From Micropterus salmoides (taxonomy: Eukaryota > Chordata > Actinopteri > Centrarchiformes > Centrarchidae): a stretch of 64,000 nucleotides of DNA. A model generated the notes under the pieces. It did not search any database and had not been told where the DNA came from. It saw nothing but the letters and a program-made list of their open reading frames with translations. The DNA is taken from the NCBI RefSeq assembly GCF_014851395.1, contig NW_024041150.1, positions 45,546,356-45,610,355 of the forward strand, read 5' to 3'. Positions 32,701-43,739 of this stretch are shown here, piece after piece (position 1 is the first letter of the stretch; each line of letters opens with the position of its first letter). The position numbers were made by a program, and so were the translations under genes.

Positions 32701-35700
32701 AAATGATTGAGGGGCTGGACCATTTGTTTTGGGGTGGGCGGGATTTGAAAGGATTTAAAAATGTAAAAATCTGTTGTTACACACACAAACACAAACACAC
32801 AACTATTACTGCTGCTACTATTTATAGTTTTTGTCTTGGTATATATGTTATTGCCTTTCGTGCTGTTGTTTGTATTCACGCGTTTTCCAGTGTTGAGAGC
32901 AGTCAGTGAACAAACATGTTGCTGCAATGTTTACATCCGTAAAGTGTGATCCAGTGCTTTGAGGAAGGATGCTCCTGTTGGCCTAGCAGAGACAGGGAGG
33001 AGGGTGGTAGAGGTAGAGAAGGACACAGTGACACACAACTGTAATTAGCTCCGCAGTAGAGAAAGACAGTAACAGCAGTCAGACAGCACACAGACTCTAC
33101 AACATATTCAGAGGGACTGCCATTGTTTTCAACTGTGTGTGTGTGTAAATTTCTTACAAACAGAATAGTAAACATTGTTTGCCAGCCACATACATTAACT
33201 GTTTAAATATCTGTTACATAACGTACTGCTTATATTAAATCACCATCTGTAAACAAATGTAGTGGGGGATGCATGGTAATGTGGGCTGGTCTACAGAGCC
33301 AGTCTGCCCCTGCTCAGCAGTGATAAGGTTCACACATACACATGTGGTTTATGTCACTCTGCACATCAAACACCAGCAGCAGCTTCTTCCTGTTGATTTC
33401 AGTGAGCTGGTGGTGTCTGTTTCAGGCATTGAGCCGGCATGTGTGAACTTGTTTAAAAAGGAGGTTGAGCAGCTTTGTGGGCGTCCAGTTTCCTGTTTTT
33501 AAAAGATACATCGATTGCAGCAGAGGTGTTCAGAGGAAAAATCTGTAAAAACCTGCTGATGTTTATTAAAGGTTGTCATTATACAACACAAGGTTGTAAA
33601 CAAAGGTGCGGCTCTTCATGCAACACACACAGAACTTAACATGTATATTCAAATAGGGTAACATAAAATAAGTACAATAAAATAAAACAATAGGCTATAT
33701 ACGCATAAAGTGAAATATTTCAGGCCTTTCTTTTTGATTTATCGGTTTGCAAATGTCAGTCGACAGAGAAAAAGAGACGAGCAGTAGGAGCAAAGAAGAT
33801 TCAAAACATCCGAAATGCTCGACTTAAAGCGAGTAGCCTCTAATTGACCATTCAGAAATGTACTGCAAGGCTCTGGTCCCCGCGGTTATTTGGAGTTCCT
33901 CCAAAGGTTCCTAGTTCCCAGGTAATGTTTCTGCAGTCTTAAGTATTGTGTGCATGCTGACTACTAAATTCAGCATGCTAACCAGCTAGCCCTCACATAA
34001 TACCACTTTGTACCTTGAGAGGCGAAAGTCCGATAGGACTCTGGACGCTGTTGCTGCCTCTCTGATGCCCGATGTTCGCAGTTAGGAGCTATATAGCCTT
34101 AGATGTTATATGAATCTGGTCCATGGAACATCAGCTTTCAATTTTTCAATGCACATTTAAGAGTGCAAGTTGCAACTATTATTAACAATAATGGAAATCT
34201 GAGGCTTCATCAGTGGCAGTCATAACAATGAACATTTGTGCAGCTTCATCACCAAAACATATTTATTGCAGAATGTATCGAATAGTATAAGTGTATATTA
34301 CTAATATTACCGCTTGTACTGGCTGATGATCCAGCATCTCCTCTACTAACTAATTTAATCAAAGCAATTATACCTATATTATTATTAATGTTACCAGCTA
34401 ACTCAGGCCCTTTCAAACGGTCTCCCCCAGATTTCAAATAAAAAATACTATCTATATAAATAGCTTGGCTGAGTACTTGGTGTGTATCCATATTTCCCAG
34501 CTAATCAACATTTTAAATGCCCCCAAACCCTTTGAGCAGGAGCCGGATCTCACTAAACCTACCGCCTGTGCCGATTTAAATAAAACAAAGTCAGACCCCC
34601 ATTTACATAGGATCACAAGTTTAATATTACAGTTTGTGATGCTACACTCCTGTTTGGATAGATGATTGATCCTGATTTGCCCCTGGCGGCTGTTCTGCCA
34701 GTGTGTGAATGAGTGTGAATGCTAGTTTCCATTTGAGCACTTAGGCAATGTGTATGACTGGTGAATGCAGATGTAGTGTAAAAGCGCTTTGAGTGGTCGA
34801 AAAAACGAGAAAGGCGCTATACAAGTACGGGGCATTTACATTTACCTGCGACTCGGTCCAAGGTTCCCACTTGGGATCTGGCGGTGGTTCTTGGGGCGTT
34901 GGCTGAGGACCCCTTCGAACCCCTGGAGTCAGCTGAGGCTAAGCACTTGACCGTCAAGATGGCCTTTCTCCTTGCTATCACCTCTCTGAGGAGGGTGGGG
35001 GATCTCCAAGCGCTTTCGGTTTCCCCGCAAGCCTGGAGTTTGCCCCGGGGAATATTAGGGCTATCCTGCACCCTCGTCCAGGATACATCCCTAAAGTGCC
35101 TTCTTGTGCGGCAGGGTCCACAGTGCTGCAGGCATTTCATCCTCCACCTCATGTGACGGCGGAGGACGGGAGACTTCATCTGCTCTGCCCTGTCAGAGCA
35201 CTGAGTATTTACACTCTGAGGTCCTCCCGTTGGAGGACGGCTGACCAGCTGCTAGTGTGTTTTGGGTCTCCCAGGGCCGGGCTCCCTGCATCCAAACATA
35301 CTATTAGCAACTGGATTGTTCAGACTATTTCCCTGGCCTATCTGTTGCGCGGTTGGCCTTCACCTGTGGCTGTGAGAGCTCATTCTACCAGAGGCATGGC
35401 GGCCTCTCGAGCCCTCCTTTCCGGGGCCTCTTTGCAGAATGTTTGTTTAGCGGCTGGCTGGGCCACTCCGCACACATTCATTCGGTTTGACCTTCCTTCG
35501 GCACCTGGCACTCGTGCGCTCTCCTCTTAGTTGTGCCACTTTATTGCACACTGGGGCAGACGGGGTTTTCGGCACGGTTTAGTGGGTATCTCGTTCCCAT
35601 AGTGTCGTAACCGACGCAGTTCAAGTTCCCTCGAAGGGGAACGTCTCGGGTTACGTATGTAACCCTGGTTCCCCGAGAAGGGGAACGAGACACTGCGTCG

Positions 35701-36151
35701 GCCCGCCGCACCTCTCTCCCCGCCTGAAGCGCCTGCTTCATAGTTAAGCTAATGATGAGTGTGTACAGGTGTGCTTTATACTCCTCCGGTTATTCCGTCA
35801 CACCTTACCGTTCTAGCAACAAACCAATAGGATTGGAGTGATTTCATTCACGTTCAGACCTGCTACGCCTAGAGGCGTTCCCATAGTGTCGTAACCGATG
35901 CAGTGTCTCGTTCCCCTTCTTGGGGAACCAGGGTTACATACGTAACCCGAGACGTTTTACTGGTGCAACTTGATTGAGTGAATCTCTAGTTTGAAACTCA
36001 GTTAGTTCTTGAGAAATGAGTGAAGCAGAGTTGTTGTCTGGTGATGTAGTTTCTTTGTCTTCAACAGTTTCTCATGTTGTTTGAACTGTTTGTGTTTGTG
36101 TGTTCAGAGTTTCCAGCAGAGCCAGAGGTCGTCTACTCTTCACTGAGGTAG
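23796..36151 (+). CDS. Fc receptor-like inhibitory receptor, eight exons (copy 2)
   Basis: Same gene model as 7707-20049, with the same predicted 337-residue product. Exons: 23796-23820, 28246-28281, 29234-29494, 29573-29818, 30145-30345, 30592-30693, 31972-32070, 36108-36151. All splice sites and phases are conserved and I saw no coding difference from copy 1, although introns differ by small indels. Two Ig domains, stalk, membrane span and four ITIM-like tyrosines are present. Because the flanking duplication looks like an unmerged contig overlap, this is probably the same gene, not a paralogue. This copy is the better reference for the 3' part, since copy 1 degrades toward the gap. Confidence 0.8.
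25652..26052. repeat. Non-autonomous dispersed repeat (copy 2)
   Basis: Copy 2 of the element at 9565-9965, with the same GACGTCACACCC core. Confidence 0.4.
26338..27723 (-). mobile_element. Tc1/mariner-type transposon (copy 2)
   Basis: Same 1386 bp length, TA flanks, terminal repeats and broken transposase (26606-27306, with the in-frame TAG and frameshift shared) as 10251-11636. Shared lesions show that the damage predates any duplication or is simply the same locus. Confidence 0.9.
27726..28190 (+). mobile_element. Internally deleted Tc1-like element (copy 2)
   Basis: Same as 11639-12102, one base longer near the right end (CCCGGTACT against CCCGTACT). Confidence 0.7.
31292..31528 (-). 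mobile_element. Tc1-like end fragment with hairpin (copy 2)
   Basis: Second copy of 15205-15441, including both hairpin arms. Confidence 0.55.
34847..35958 (+). mobile_element. 3' part of a DIRS-like retrotransposon (copy 2)
   Basis: Second copy of 18750-19857. The recombinase C-terminal frame 35096-35530 is uninterrupted here, reading from VPSCAAGS through HSTRG to FIRFD. The N-terminal block (LTVKMAFLLAITSLRRVG) is in a different frame in both copies, so one frameshift is genuine. Inverted repeat arms are at 35641-35701 and 35895-35955. Confidence 0.75.
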
Positions 36152-37147
36152 ACCTTCACACCTTCACACCAGTCCAACTACTGATGTCCAGCTGGCCTGG
36201 AACTGGTCCCCAGAGCCCCTCACACCTCAGCACATCCATTTATTATGTTTCACTGTTAAAGCTAAATTAGACTCAGGCAGCTATAAACAGACAAACAGCT
36301 CAGACTTAGTGAATGTTTTAAATATTTGTATTTTACAGTGAAATAACAGTAGCATGAAAAACTACAGAGTAAAAAAAAGTCGAAATACTTTTTAAGTCAC
36401 TTTTTACCCATGTTAGCACCGACATGTTACCTGTTTTGTTGTATTTTTATTCATGTATTTCTATTGAAAGAATCTATTGAGAATGTCTCATTGTCTTGTG
36501 GCTGTAATAATTAATTGTACTGTTATATATTATTATTCATATTTTTTGGACTCTTGTCACAGCAGTGAACTTAAAAACAGGGTTACTAAACTTTGGTCTC
36601 GTTCTTGTTGTTCTACTGTGGGTCTTTGGGTTTCACAAAACTGTGGGATGGAAAATGTGACGTGTCCTAGTTTGGCTGTGGCTAACAGATACCTCCGATA
36701 CAAACCTCTCTTCGGTGAAGAAACAAAACCACAACCACAGACAGCATGGACGTCTTTCAGCTTCAGTACAGAGTGTCTGTTTGTGTTTAAAGAGTTTTGA
36801 TTCTTTAGTCAGTGAACTGGCGAGATTCAGTCTGTAAGCTTTAAATCAAATCCACTCGGAGGCTGATTGACTTTTCCAGAGTCCGTTTCTGGACAGAATA
36901 TAAGCAGATACTGGCTCCTCTTCTGTGTCACGTGTATGCTAGGAAATAACATTTGATAAAGCTGTATGTAAGTCTGCATCTCTGCAGACTTTGCCTGAGG
37001 GAATTACCCACAGTTCATAGCACTGTGATGTTAAACGTAGCGTTTATCAAATAAAGTGATTATTTGAAAATGATGAAGATGTAAGTAAGAGCCTGATAAA
37101 CGTTCACATCAGACAGTTGGTCCCTTCAGCGCCTTGAAGATAGTGAA

Positions 37148-38835
37148 AGTCCCAAAACCACAACTGTACACAACTTGTGCACAAAATATTTGGCCTAATA
37201 CCAATAAGTATTCTCTGTGGGTCCCATACCTCTTGTGGTCCCTGCCTCTGACACTCCTTTTGGAAAAATGTTTACAATAATTGAGCAACTGTACACATTA
37301 AACTGTGGTGGTTATCAGGGTAGTCACTAATGAACTGTTCATACCACATTTAAACAAGTATTATTAATCTGTGAATTGTGCTGAAATCTCAACCTCTATT
37401 CCCATCACACTGTCTCCAACTATTCATTTCACTGTAGTTAAATGGTTTGCTTGGAGTATAAACATTTTCTTCATGTTTCACTGTTTAAGCAAAACAGTGC
37501 TTAAAAAATACCATCTTAGTTGTCTAACCCCTACACTGAGGACATGGTTACGATACTGCATAATAAATGTCAACTGAACAAGACTTCACTGGAGTCATGT
37601 TTTTATGAGCAGGAACAAGAAGCCAAATAATAATCAGCTTTTAAATAATCGATTGCATTTATATTGTGTTTATAATTTCAGGACATTTAATCCGTCTTTG
37701 TGTCCAAGCCCACAGTGTGAGTTAGTGGTTCAAAGGCATGTAGGCCTAAAAGCAAATTAATTAAAACTTCAGAAAGTTTAATTTATGATGCCCATAATAA
37801 TGTATGTTCTGCAACTGCACTGCAAAGATATCAAGATAGATTCCTCGCTGACTGCCTTCAATCCAAACTGCTGATATTAGCTGAAAAGATTCTTTAACTG
37901 TGTTGGCTGTGATTGTGCTCACCCGTCTTTCGAAAGAAATCAGTTGTCCTTCACTTTGCATTCTTTCTATTTTGGTATTTCAATTTCTTAGGGACTGACA
38001 TGACTGCCACAAGGCACATTGATGCTACATCATCAGCCATCCCTCTGCTCAATTAGTTTATTCAGAAACAAATCCTAGAACTAGGACTAGGAATAAACCA
38101 TTTTGCTTCTTTTGTAAGGGGTGAACAGAATTTTAATTTAGTTGACCCTTCTAACTAAAACATTACAAACAAAAACAAAAACTTTTCATTCCAGGCTTTT
38201 CGAGGGCCCTCCCCATATTGTGGCCCAGGGTAATCAGTCTCACTTTCCCCCACTACGACGCCCTTGTTTTCCCTTATACTATTTTTGGGCCTTGCAGCCT
38301 GTCACGGCTAGTTGAGGTCAACTAAGTCTGTGAGGTTCTTTGGATAGAGAGTGGGCCTATGTCAACAAGACCATTGCAAAACGTGCGATAGGTATTGTTT
38401 CAGTGAATCCAAGTGCAGATACAAACATACAAACACATAGCAGGAGGCAACTGGTATCACAAGATGTATTTCACACAAAAGGACAATCTCCACCGTCAGC
38501 TTATTGACATTAGATCAGATGTCAGCTGCAGCTCTGAAGCTCTTTTAATACTTTCTACACAGCTCTAATAATAATTGAATGAAACACATGTATCACCTGC
38601 AGTGCAGCAGTGTTTTTAAAGTTTCTGTATGTTTCCACTCACAACAAACAGTTTGACAAGCATCTGACATTTATTAAAAACCTGCAACATTCTGTATTTA
38701 TACTGTGCAGTCATTTAAATTGTTCTTAAAAACATACAATTAACTCAGGAAGAGCAGTTGTGGTGTTTTGACATGCTGGTAGCATGATTTTATTTAAACA
38801 CTATGTCCTCACTCATTATCATATCTGTCCTGCAG
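37148..38835. other. Unique DNA, nothing recognised
   Basis: This is the first sequence right of the duplicated block that has no counterpart elsewhere in the window. Short frames show no domain. I looked for Ig-domain motifs (DSGxYxC, W in the C strand) that would belong to the receptor exons at 38836 and found none by eye. Confidence 0.45.
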
Positions 38836-39116
38836 AGCTTCTCTCCTCTTACTGGTCTGCCACCTGGTGGTTTTCTGTACGTACTGCATCTCCACTGTCC
38901 TCACAGTGTCTTTATATCAATGCAAAACCGCAGGTTAACATTTTGAATCATTCACTGACCTTACAATCAATCGATCAGTCTCACTCTGGTGTTGATGATT
39001 GACAGTTGTCTCTAACAGAAGCTGATAAATGATCTACATTTTCTTTCTAACCTGCTCCGACTGCAGCAAAAGACCTGGCCATCTCCATGGTGATGACCTT
39101 GCCCACCCTAGCTGAG
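38836..39116 (+). CDS. Partial immune-type receptor: transmembrane exon and first tail exon
   Basis: Two exons with consistent phases. Exon A (38836-38933) follows TGTCCTGCAG, enters after two bases of a codon, and encodes SLLLLVCHLVVFCTYCIST and VLTVSLYQCKTA, a membrane span, before a GTTAAC donor. Exon B (39067-39116) follows a good polypyrimidine tract and GACTGCAG and encodes AKDLAISMVMTLPTLAE before GTAATA. The A/B junction is phase 1 on both sides. The CHLVVFCxYCISTVLxVSLY pattern resembles the membrane segment of teleost Ig-domain receptors that I remember, but I cannot name the family. No Ig exons were found upstream and no ITIM is visible. It could be a gene fragment, a pseudogene, or the 3' end of a gene whose 5' exons are elsewhere. 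Confidence 0.55.
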
Positions 39117-39376
39117 GTAATAATAAAACTGTAAAACACTGTAAGCTATGAGTTCACTGAACTAAAGTTGAATAATTAGTTTAGTCTGCTGATGTGTCAC
39201 ATTTTTCCATTTGAAGAGTTCTTCACATGTCTTCAAGGCCCTGAAGTTTTTCACTATGTAAAATCAAAATATGAGGAGAATGAAGGAATAAATAAGAGGT
39301 ACTAATGTGAATACATCTTTAGTTAGTTAATACTTTAAAGTCTTTCACAGTGATGCTTAAATCCCCTTTCTTGTAG

Positions 39377-39415
39377 GATGGAGTGGACAAACAACTCAAT
39401 TTCAGTTCAATCTAG
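39377..39415 (+). CDS. Possible last exon of the partial receptor
   Basis: After CCCTTTCTTGTAG the phase 0 reading continues from exon B as DGVDKQLNFSSI then TAG. The final codons and the stop come from a dispersed repeat that begins near 39400, so the natural tail may have been cut short by that insertion. Weak support, based on splice signal and phase only. Confidence 0.3.
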   Translation, partial: DGVDKQLNFSSI

Positions 39416-39500
39416 CTTTATTGGCATGAATGTAAAACAACAATATTGCCAAAGCTACAAATAAATTACAAAACAATTAATCACTAAAACAAATTTTAAA
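39400..39500. repeat. Dispersed fish repeat fragment (CTTTATTGGCATGAATGT type)
   Basis: TAGCTTTATTGGCATGAATGT followed by AATATTGCCAAAGCTAC is a pattern common in teleost genomes. It is followed by an A/T-rich stretch to about 39720 without features. Confidence 0.45.
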
Positions 39501-40421
39501 AGTTCAAATAAAGTAAATAAAACAGTGTGTGTGTTAAAAAAATAATTAAATGTTAAAATTTTTAATAAAATAAGTCAATAAAACAGTAAACGTGTGTGAG
39601 TGTTTATATATTAAGACAATAAAAATATGTGTGAAATATGAGATCAAAAAACAAAAAACAAATGAACAATTACTAAAATAACAGACAATGAAAATAATTA
39701 TGATTTGAAATGTTTGACAAACTCAAATTGCCTAAACTTGAAACGTAATGAGCTTCTCTATTTCTTCAGCAGCGACATGCATGAGATGGGATGAGGGACA
39801 CATGGAGGATAAAACAGAAATTGAGGCACAAGTGATGGACTGCACACAGAAGAGACACCAGAGATAGAGACTTTGTGACCCGTTCCTCTTCATTCTTATT
39901 CTATAGTCATTATTTTATAATATTTTAATCTTTTTATTCTTTTATTTAGAGCTTGTCCTGCTTATTTAAGCTCAATATGGATTTTAATTGTTTTGATATT
40001 TTGCTTAATATTACATTTTGTTCTTTCACTAAATCAGTAAGTTAATTGTCTTCACTTTATGATGTTATTAATGTGAGGTTTCCTAAATGAATGAGTTATC
40101 AGCAGCATCCTCAGTTTAGTTAGGCTTAGGCACCAAAACTACTTAGGAAAAGATCCTGATTTTGGTCATAGACTGTAAATAATGATGGACAACACATGGA
40201 CAGAAATCAAAATGTCTACTCAGTAACGATCAGGGTTGAAGTCAGGGGCGTTTCCAGGCTCTTGAAACATTGGGGGCTTAGCCCAGCCCACAAATCTTTC
40301 ATGTTTTCACCTGTTTTCAGCCCAAAAAGCCCAAAAAAGCCCAAAACTGAAAACACTTGTGATAAGACCACAAATCCACAGAAATGTTCCAAACGCCTCT
40401 GAAGCTGCGATCAATGCTCTC

Positions 40422-40452
<31 letters not shown>

Positions 40453-40491
40453 TCTCGTGCTCTCTCTAAATGCAGGCATTTTTTCATTGTA
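39501..40491. other. AT-rich spacer before the tRNA array
   Basis: No gene recognised. It contains a repeated CCCAAAAAGC run at about 40320-40345 and a CT microsatellite just before the array. Confidence 0.4.
40416..40452. repeat. (CT)n microsatellite
   Basis: CT dinucleotides with one GT interruption, about 40 bases before the first array-type sequence. Confidence 0.9.
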
Positions 40492-40692
40492 TGGGGCTCC
40501 AACCAGTCCCCATGGATTTGGTCCCCTCAATTTAGGCCTCTGGATTTAACCAATCCTAGAATGGGTAGGCATTGTACAGTGTCAAGGGAGCAGTGACGTT
40601 TTCAGAGCGTTGCTCAGGGGGCTCCAACCAGAAAATCTTTACTCCTAAGCCAAGTCCCCATGGATTGAGCTAATGCTGCCCCGATAGGAATG

Positions 40693-40718
40693 CGCCCAAC
40701 GTGGGGCTCGACCCTGAG
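40693..40718 (-). pseudogene. tRNA-Lys 3'-end relic, example of the type present in most units
   Basis: CGCCCAACGTGGGGCTCGA then CCCTGAG is the tRNA-Lys 3' end with eight bases missing from the T arm. Beyond CCCTGAG the unit no longer matches the tRNA. The same relic, in many units with GGCTCTACCCTTAG instead, recurs throughout the array. Confidence 0.8.
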
Positions 40719-40997
40719 TTTGCTAATTATCCCTTAACTTCAATTTCGTAAGGGAGACGATAGTAAAAAGAGTAAATGATAAACTTTGAGTAGCATAGAA
40801 TTAGAGTGTGGGCCAATTGTTATGGGTACAGGGCCTTGCTAATGGTCCCTCAATTTAGGCCTCCGGATTTAACCAATCCAAGAGTGGGCAGACATTGTAC
40901 CGTGAAGAGTTATGTTTTCAGAGCGTTGCTCAGGGGGCTCAATCCAGCAAGTCTTTACTCCCAAGCCAAGTCCCCACGGATTGAACTAATAGGAAGA

Positions 40998-41070
40998 TGC
41001 CCAACGTGGGGCTCGAACCCACGACCCTGAGATTAAGAGTCTCATGCTCTACCGACTGAGCTAGCCGGGC
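40998..41070 (-). tRNA. tRNA-Lys (anticodon CUU), array copy 1
   Basis: 73 bases. The acceptor strands GCCCGGC and GTTGGGC pair with two G-U pairs. A box TAGCTCAGTCGG, anticodon loop CTCTTAA with CTT, variable loop GGGTC and T arm GTGGG-TTCGAGC-CCCAC are all intact. The discriminator base reads A, where the other copies have G. CCA is not encoded, as usual in eukaryotes. No T run follows within about 225 bases downstream. Confidence 0.93.
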
Positions 41071-41694
41071 CATGTCAGTCTAAGTATAAGCCCTTCAATT
41101 CTCAAACAACCTATAATCTCACATGATAATGTGGTTAGCTGCTAACTCTAATTTAGTAAGGAAGAAGATAGCAAAGATAGTAAATAATAAACTTTATATA
41201 TCACATACAATTATAGTATTGGGCCAAATTTTCCCAACTGCGAATTTCACTGCCACTTTAAAGCACCCAGGGAGCAGTTACGGGTCCAGGGCCTTGCTAA
41301 TGCTCCCTCAATTTAGGCCTCTGGATTTAACCAATCCTAGAATGGGTAGGCATTTTACAGTGTCAAGGGAGCAGTGACGTTTTCAGGGCGTTGCTCATGG
41401 GGCTCCAACCAGGCCTCAATTTAGGGTCCAGGGCCTTGCTAATGCTCCCTCAATTTAGACCACTGGATTTAACCAATCCTAGAATGGGTAGGCATTGTAC
41501 AGTGTCAAGGGAGCAGTGACGTTTTCAGGGCCTTGCTAATGGTCCCTCAATTTAGGCCTCTGGATTTAACCAATCCAAGAGTTGGCAGACATTGTACCGT
41601 GAAGACTTACGTTTTCAGAGTGTTGCTCAGGGGGCTCAATCCAGCAAGTCTTTACTCCCAATCCAAGTCCCCACAGATTGAGCTAATAGGAAGA

Positions 41695-41751
41695 CGCCCA
41701 ACGTGGGGCTCGAACCCACGACCCTGAGATTAAGAGTCTCATGCTCTACCG
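41695..41751 (-). pseudogene. tRNA-Lys pseudogene, 5' truncated, array copy 2
   Basis: Retains the anticodon arm, variable loop, T arm and 3' end but lacks the first 16 bases. A 24 bp deletion removes the 5' acceptor strand, the A box and adjacent flank, joining CTCTACCG directly to TCTAAGTGT. Confidence 0.9.
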
Positions 41752-43666
41752 TCTAAGTGTAAGCCCTTCAATTCTCAAACAACCTGTAATCTCACATGAT
41801 AATGTGGTTAGCTGCTAACTCTAATTTAGTAAGGAAGAAGATAGCAAAGATAGTAAATAATAAACTTTATATATCACATACAATTGTAGTATTGGGCCAA
41901 ATTTTCCCAACTGCGAATTTGAGGCTGTGCATTTAACCCATCTTTGAATGGGCTGCCACTTTAAAGCACCCAGGGAGCAGTTACGGGTCCAGGGCCTTGC
42001 TAATGCTCCCTCAATTTAGGCCTCTGGATTTAACCAATCCTAGAATGGCTAGGCATTGTACAGTGTCAAGGGAGCAGTGACGTTTTCAGGGCGTTGCTCA
42101 TGGGGCTCCAACCAGAAAATCTTTACTCCTAAGCCAAGTCCCCATGGATTGAGCTAATGCTGCCCCGATAGGAATGCGCCCAACGTGGGGCTCTACCCTT
42201 AGTTCGCTACTTATCCCTTAACTTCAATTTCGTAAGGGAGAAGATAGTAAAAAGAGTAAATGATAAACGTGGAGTAACATAGAATTATAGTGTGGGCCAA
42301 TTGTTATGGGTACAGGGCCTTGCTAATGCTCCCTCAATTTAGGCCTCTGGATTTAACCAATCCAAGAGTAGGCAGACATTGTACCGTGAAGACTTACGTT
42401 TTCTGCTAACTCTAATTTAGTAAGGAAGAAGATGGCAAAGATAGTAAATAATAAACTTTATATATGACATACAATTAAAGTATTGGGCCAAATTTTCCCA
42501 ACTGCGAATTTGAGGCTGTGCATTTAACCCATCTTTGAATGGGCTGCCACTTTAAAGCACCCAGGGAGCAGTTACGGGTCCAGGGCCTTGCTAATGCTCC
42601 CTCAATTTAGGCCTCTGGATTTAACCAATCCTAGAATGGGTAGGCATTGTACAGTGTCAAGGGAGCAGTGACGTTTTCAGGGCGTTGCTCATGGGGCTCC
42701 AACCAGACAATCTTTACTCCTAAGCCAAGTCCCCATGGATTGAGCTAATGCTGCCCCGATAGGAATGCGCTCAACGTGGGGCTCGACCCTGAGTTTGCTA
42801 ATTATCCCTTAACTTCAATTTCGTAAGGGAGACGATAGTAAAAAGAGTAAATGATAAACTTTGAGTAACATAGAATTATAGTGTGTAGAGAAGAAGATAG
42901 CAAAGATAGTAAATAATAAACTTTATATACCACATACAATTATACTATTGGGCCAAATTTTCCCAACTGCGAATTTCAATGCCACTTTAAAGCACCCAGG
43001 GAGCAGTTACGGGTCCAGGGCCTTGCTAATGCTCCCTCAATTTAGGCCTCTGGATTTAACCAATCCTTGAATGGGTAGGCATTGTACAGTGTCAAGGGAG
43101 CAGTGACGTTTTCAGGGCGTTGCTCATGGGGCTCCAACCAGAAAATCTTTACTCCTAAGCCAAGTCCCCATGGATTGAGCTAATGCTGCCCCGATAGGAA
43201 TGCGCCCAACGTGGGGCCCTGAGTTTGCTAATTATCCCTTAACTTCAATTTCGTAAGGGAGAAGATAGTAAAAAGAGTAAATGATAAACTTTGAGTCACA
43301 TAGAATTATAGTGTGGGCCAAATGCAAATTTGAGGCTGTGCATTTAACCCATCCTTGAATGGGCTGCCACTTTAAAGCACCCAGGGAGCAGTTACGGGTC
43401 CAGGGCCTTGCTAATGCTCCCTCAATTTAGACCACTGGATTTAACCAATCCTAGAATGGGTAGGCATTGTACAGTGTCAAGGGAGCAGTGACGTTTTCAG
43501 GGCGTTGCTAATGGTCCCTCAATTTAGGCCTCTGGATTTAACCAATCCAAGAGTGGGCAGACATTGTACCGTGAAGACTTACGTTTTCAGAGTGTTGCTC
43601 AGGGGGCTCAATCCAGCAAGTCTTTACTCCCAATCCAAGTCCCCACAGATTGAGCTAATAGGAAGA

Positions 43667-43739
43667 CGCCCAACGTGGGACTCGAACCCACGACGCTGAG
43701 ATTAAGAGTCTCATGCTCTACCGACTGAGCTAGCCGGGC
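43667..43739 (-). tRNA. tRNA-Lys (anticodon CUU), array copy 3
   Basis: 73 bases, all stems intact. The T loop is TTCGAGT instead of TTCGAGC, and the variable loop is GCGTC instead of GGGTC. Both changes lie outside helices. Confidence 0.9.

Larger units (their letters stand above)
21535..37147 (+). repeat. 15.6 kb direct duplicate block, copy 2
   Basis: Starts with GTCCTTTTCTTGACTTTTG, the same as 5441, and matches copy 1 until 37147, after which unique DNA follows. Its first 1 kb beside the gap has small deletions relative to copy 1 (for example near 22168, 22304, 22320, 22340 and 22488). It is longer than copy 1 by only 19 bases. Confidence 0.9.

Noticed and set aside
7707..36151. Two paralogous receptor genes produced by recent tandem duplication
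   Set aside because: Not excluded, but the coincidence of the block edges with both contig ends and the 500 N gap favours an unmerged overlap of one locus.
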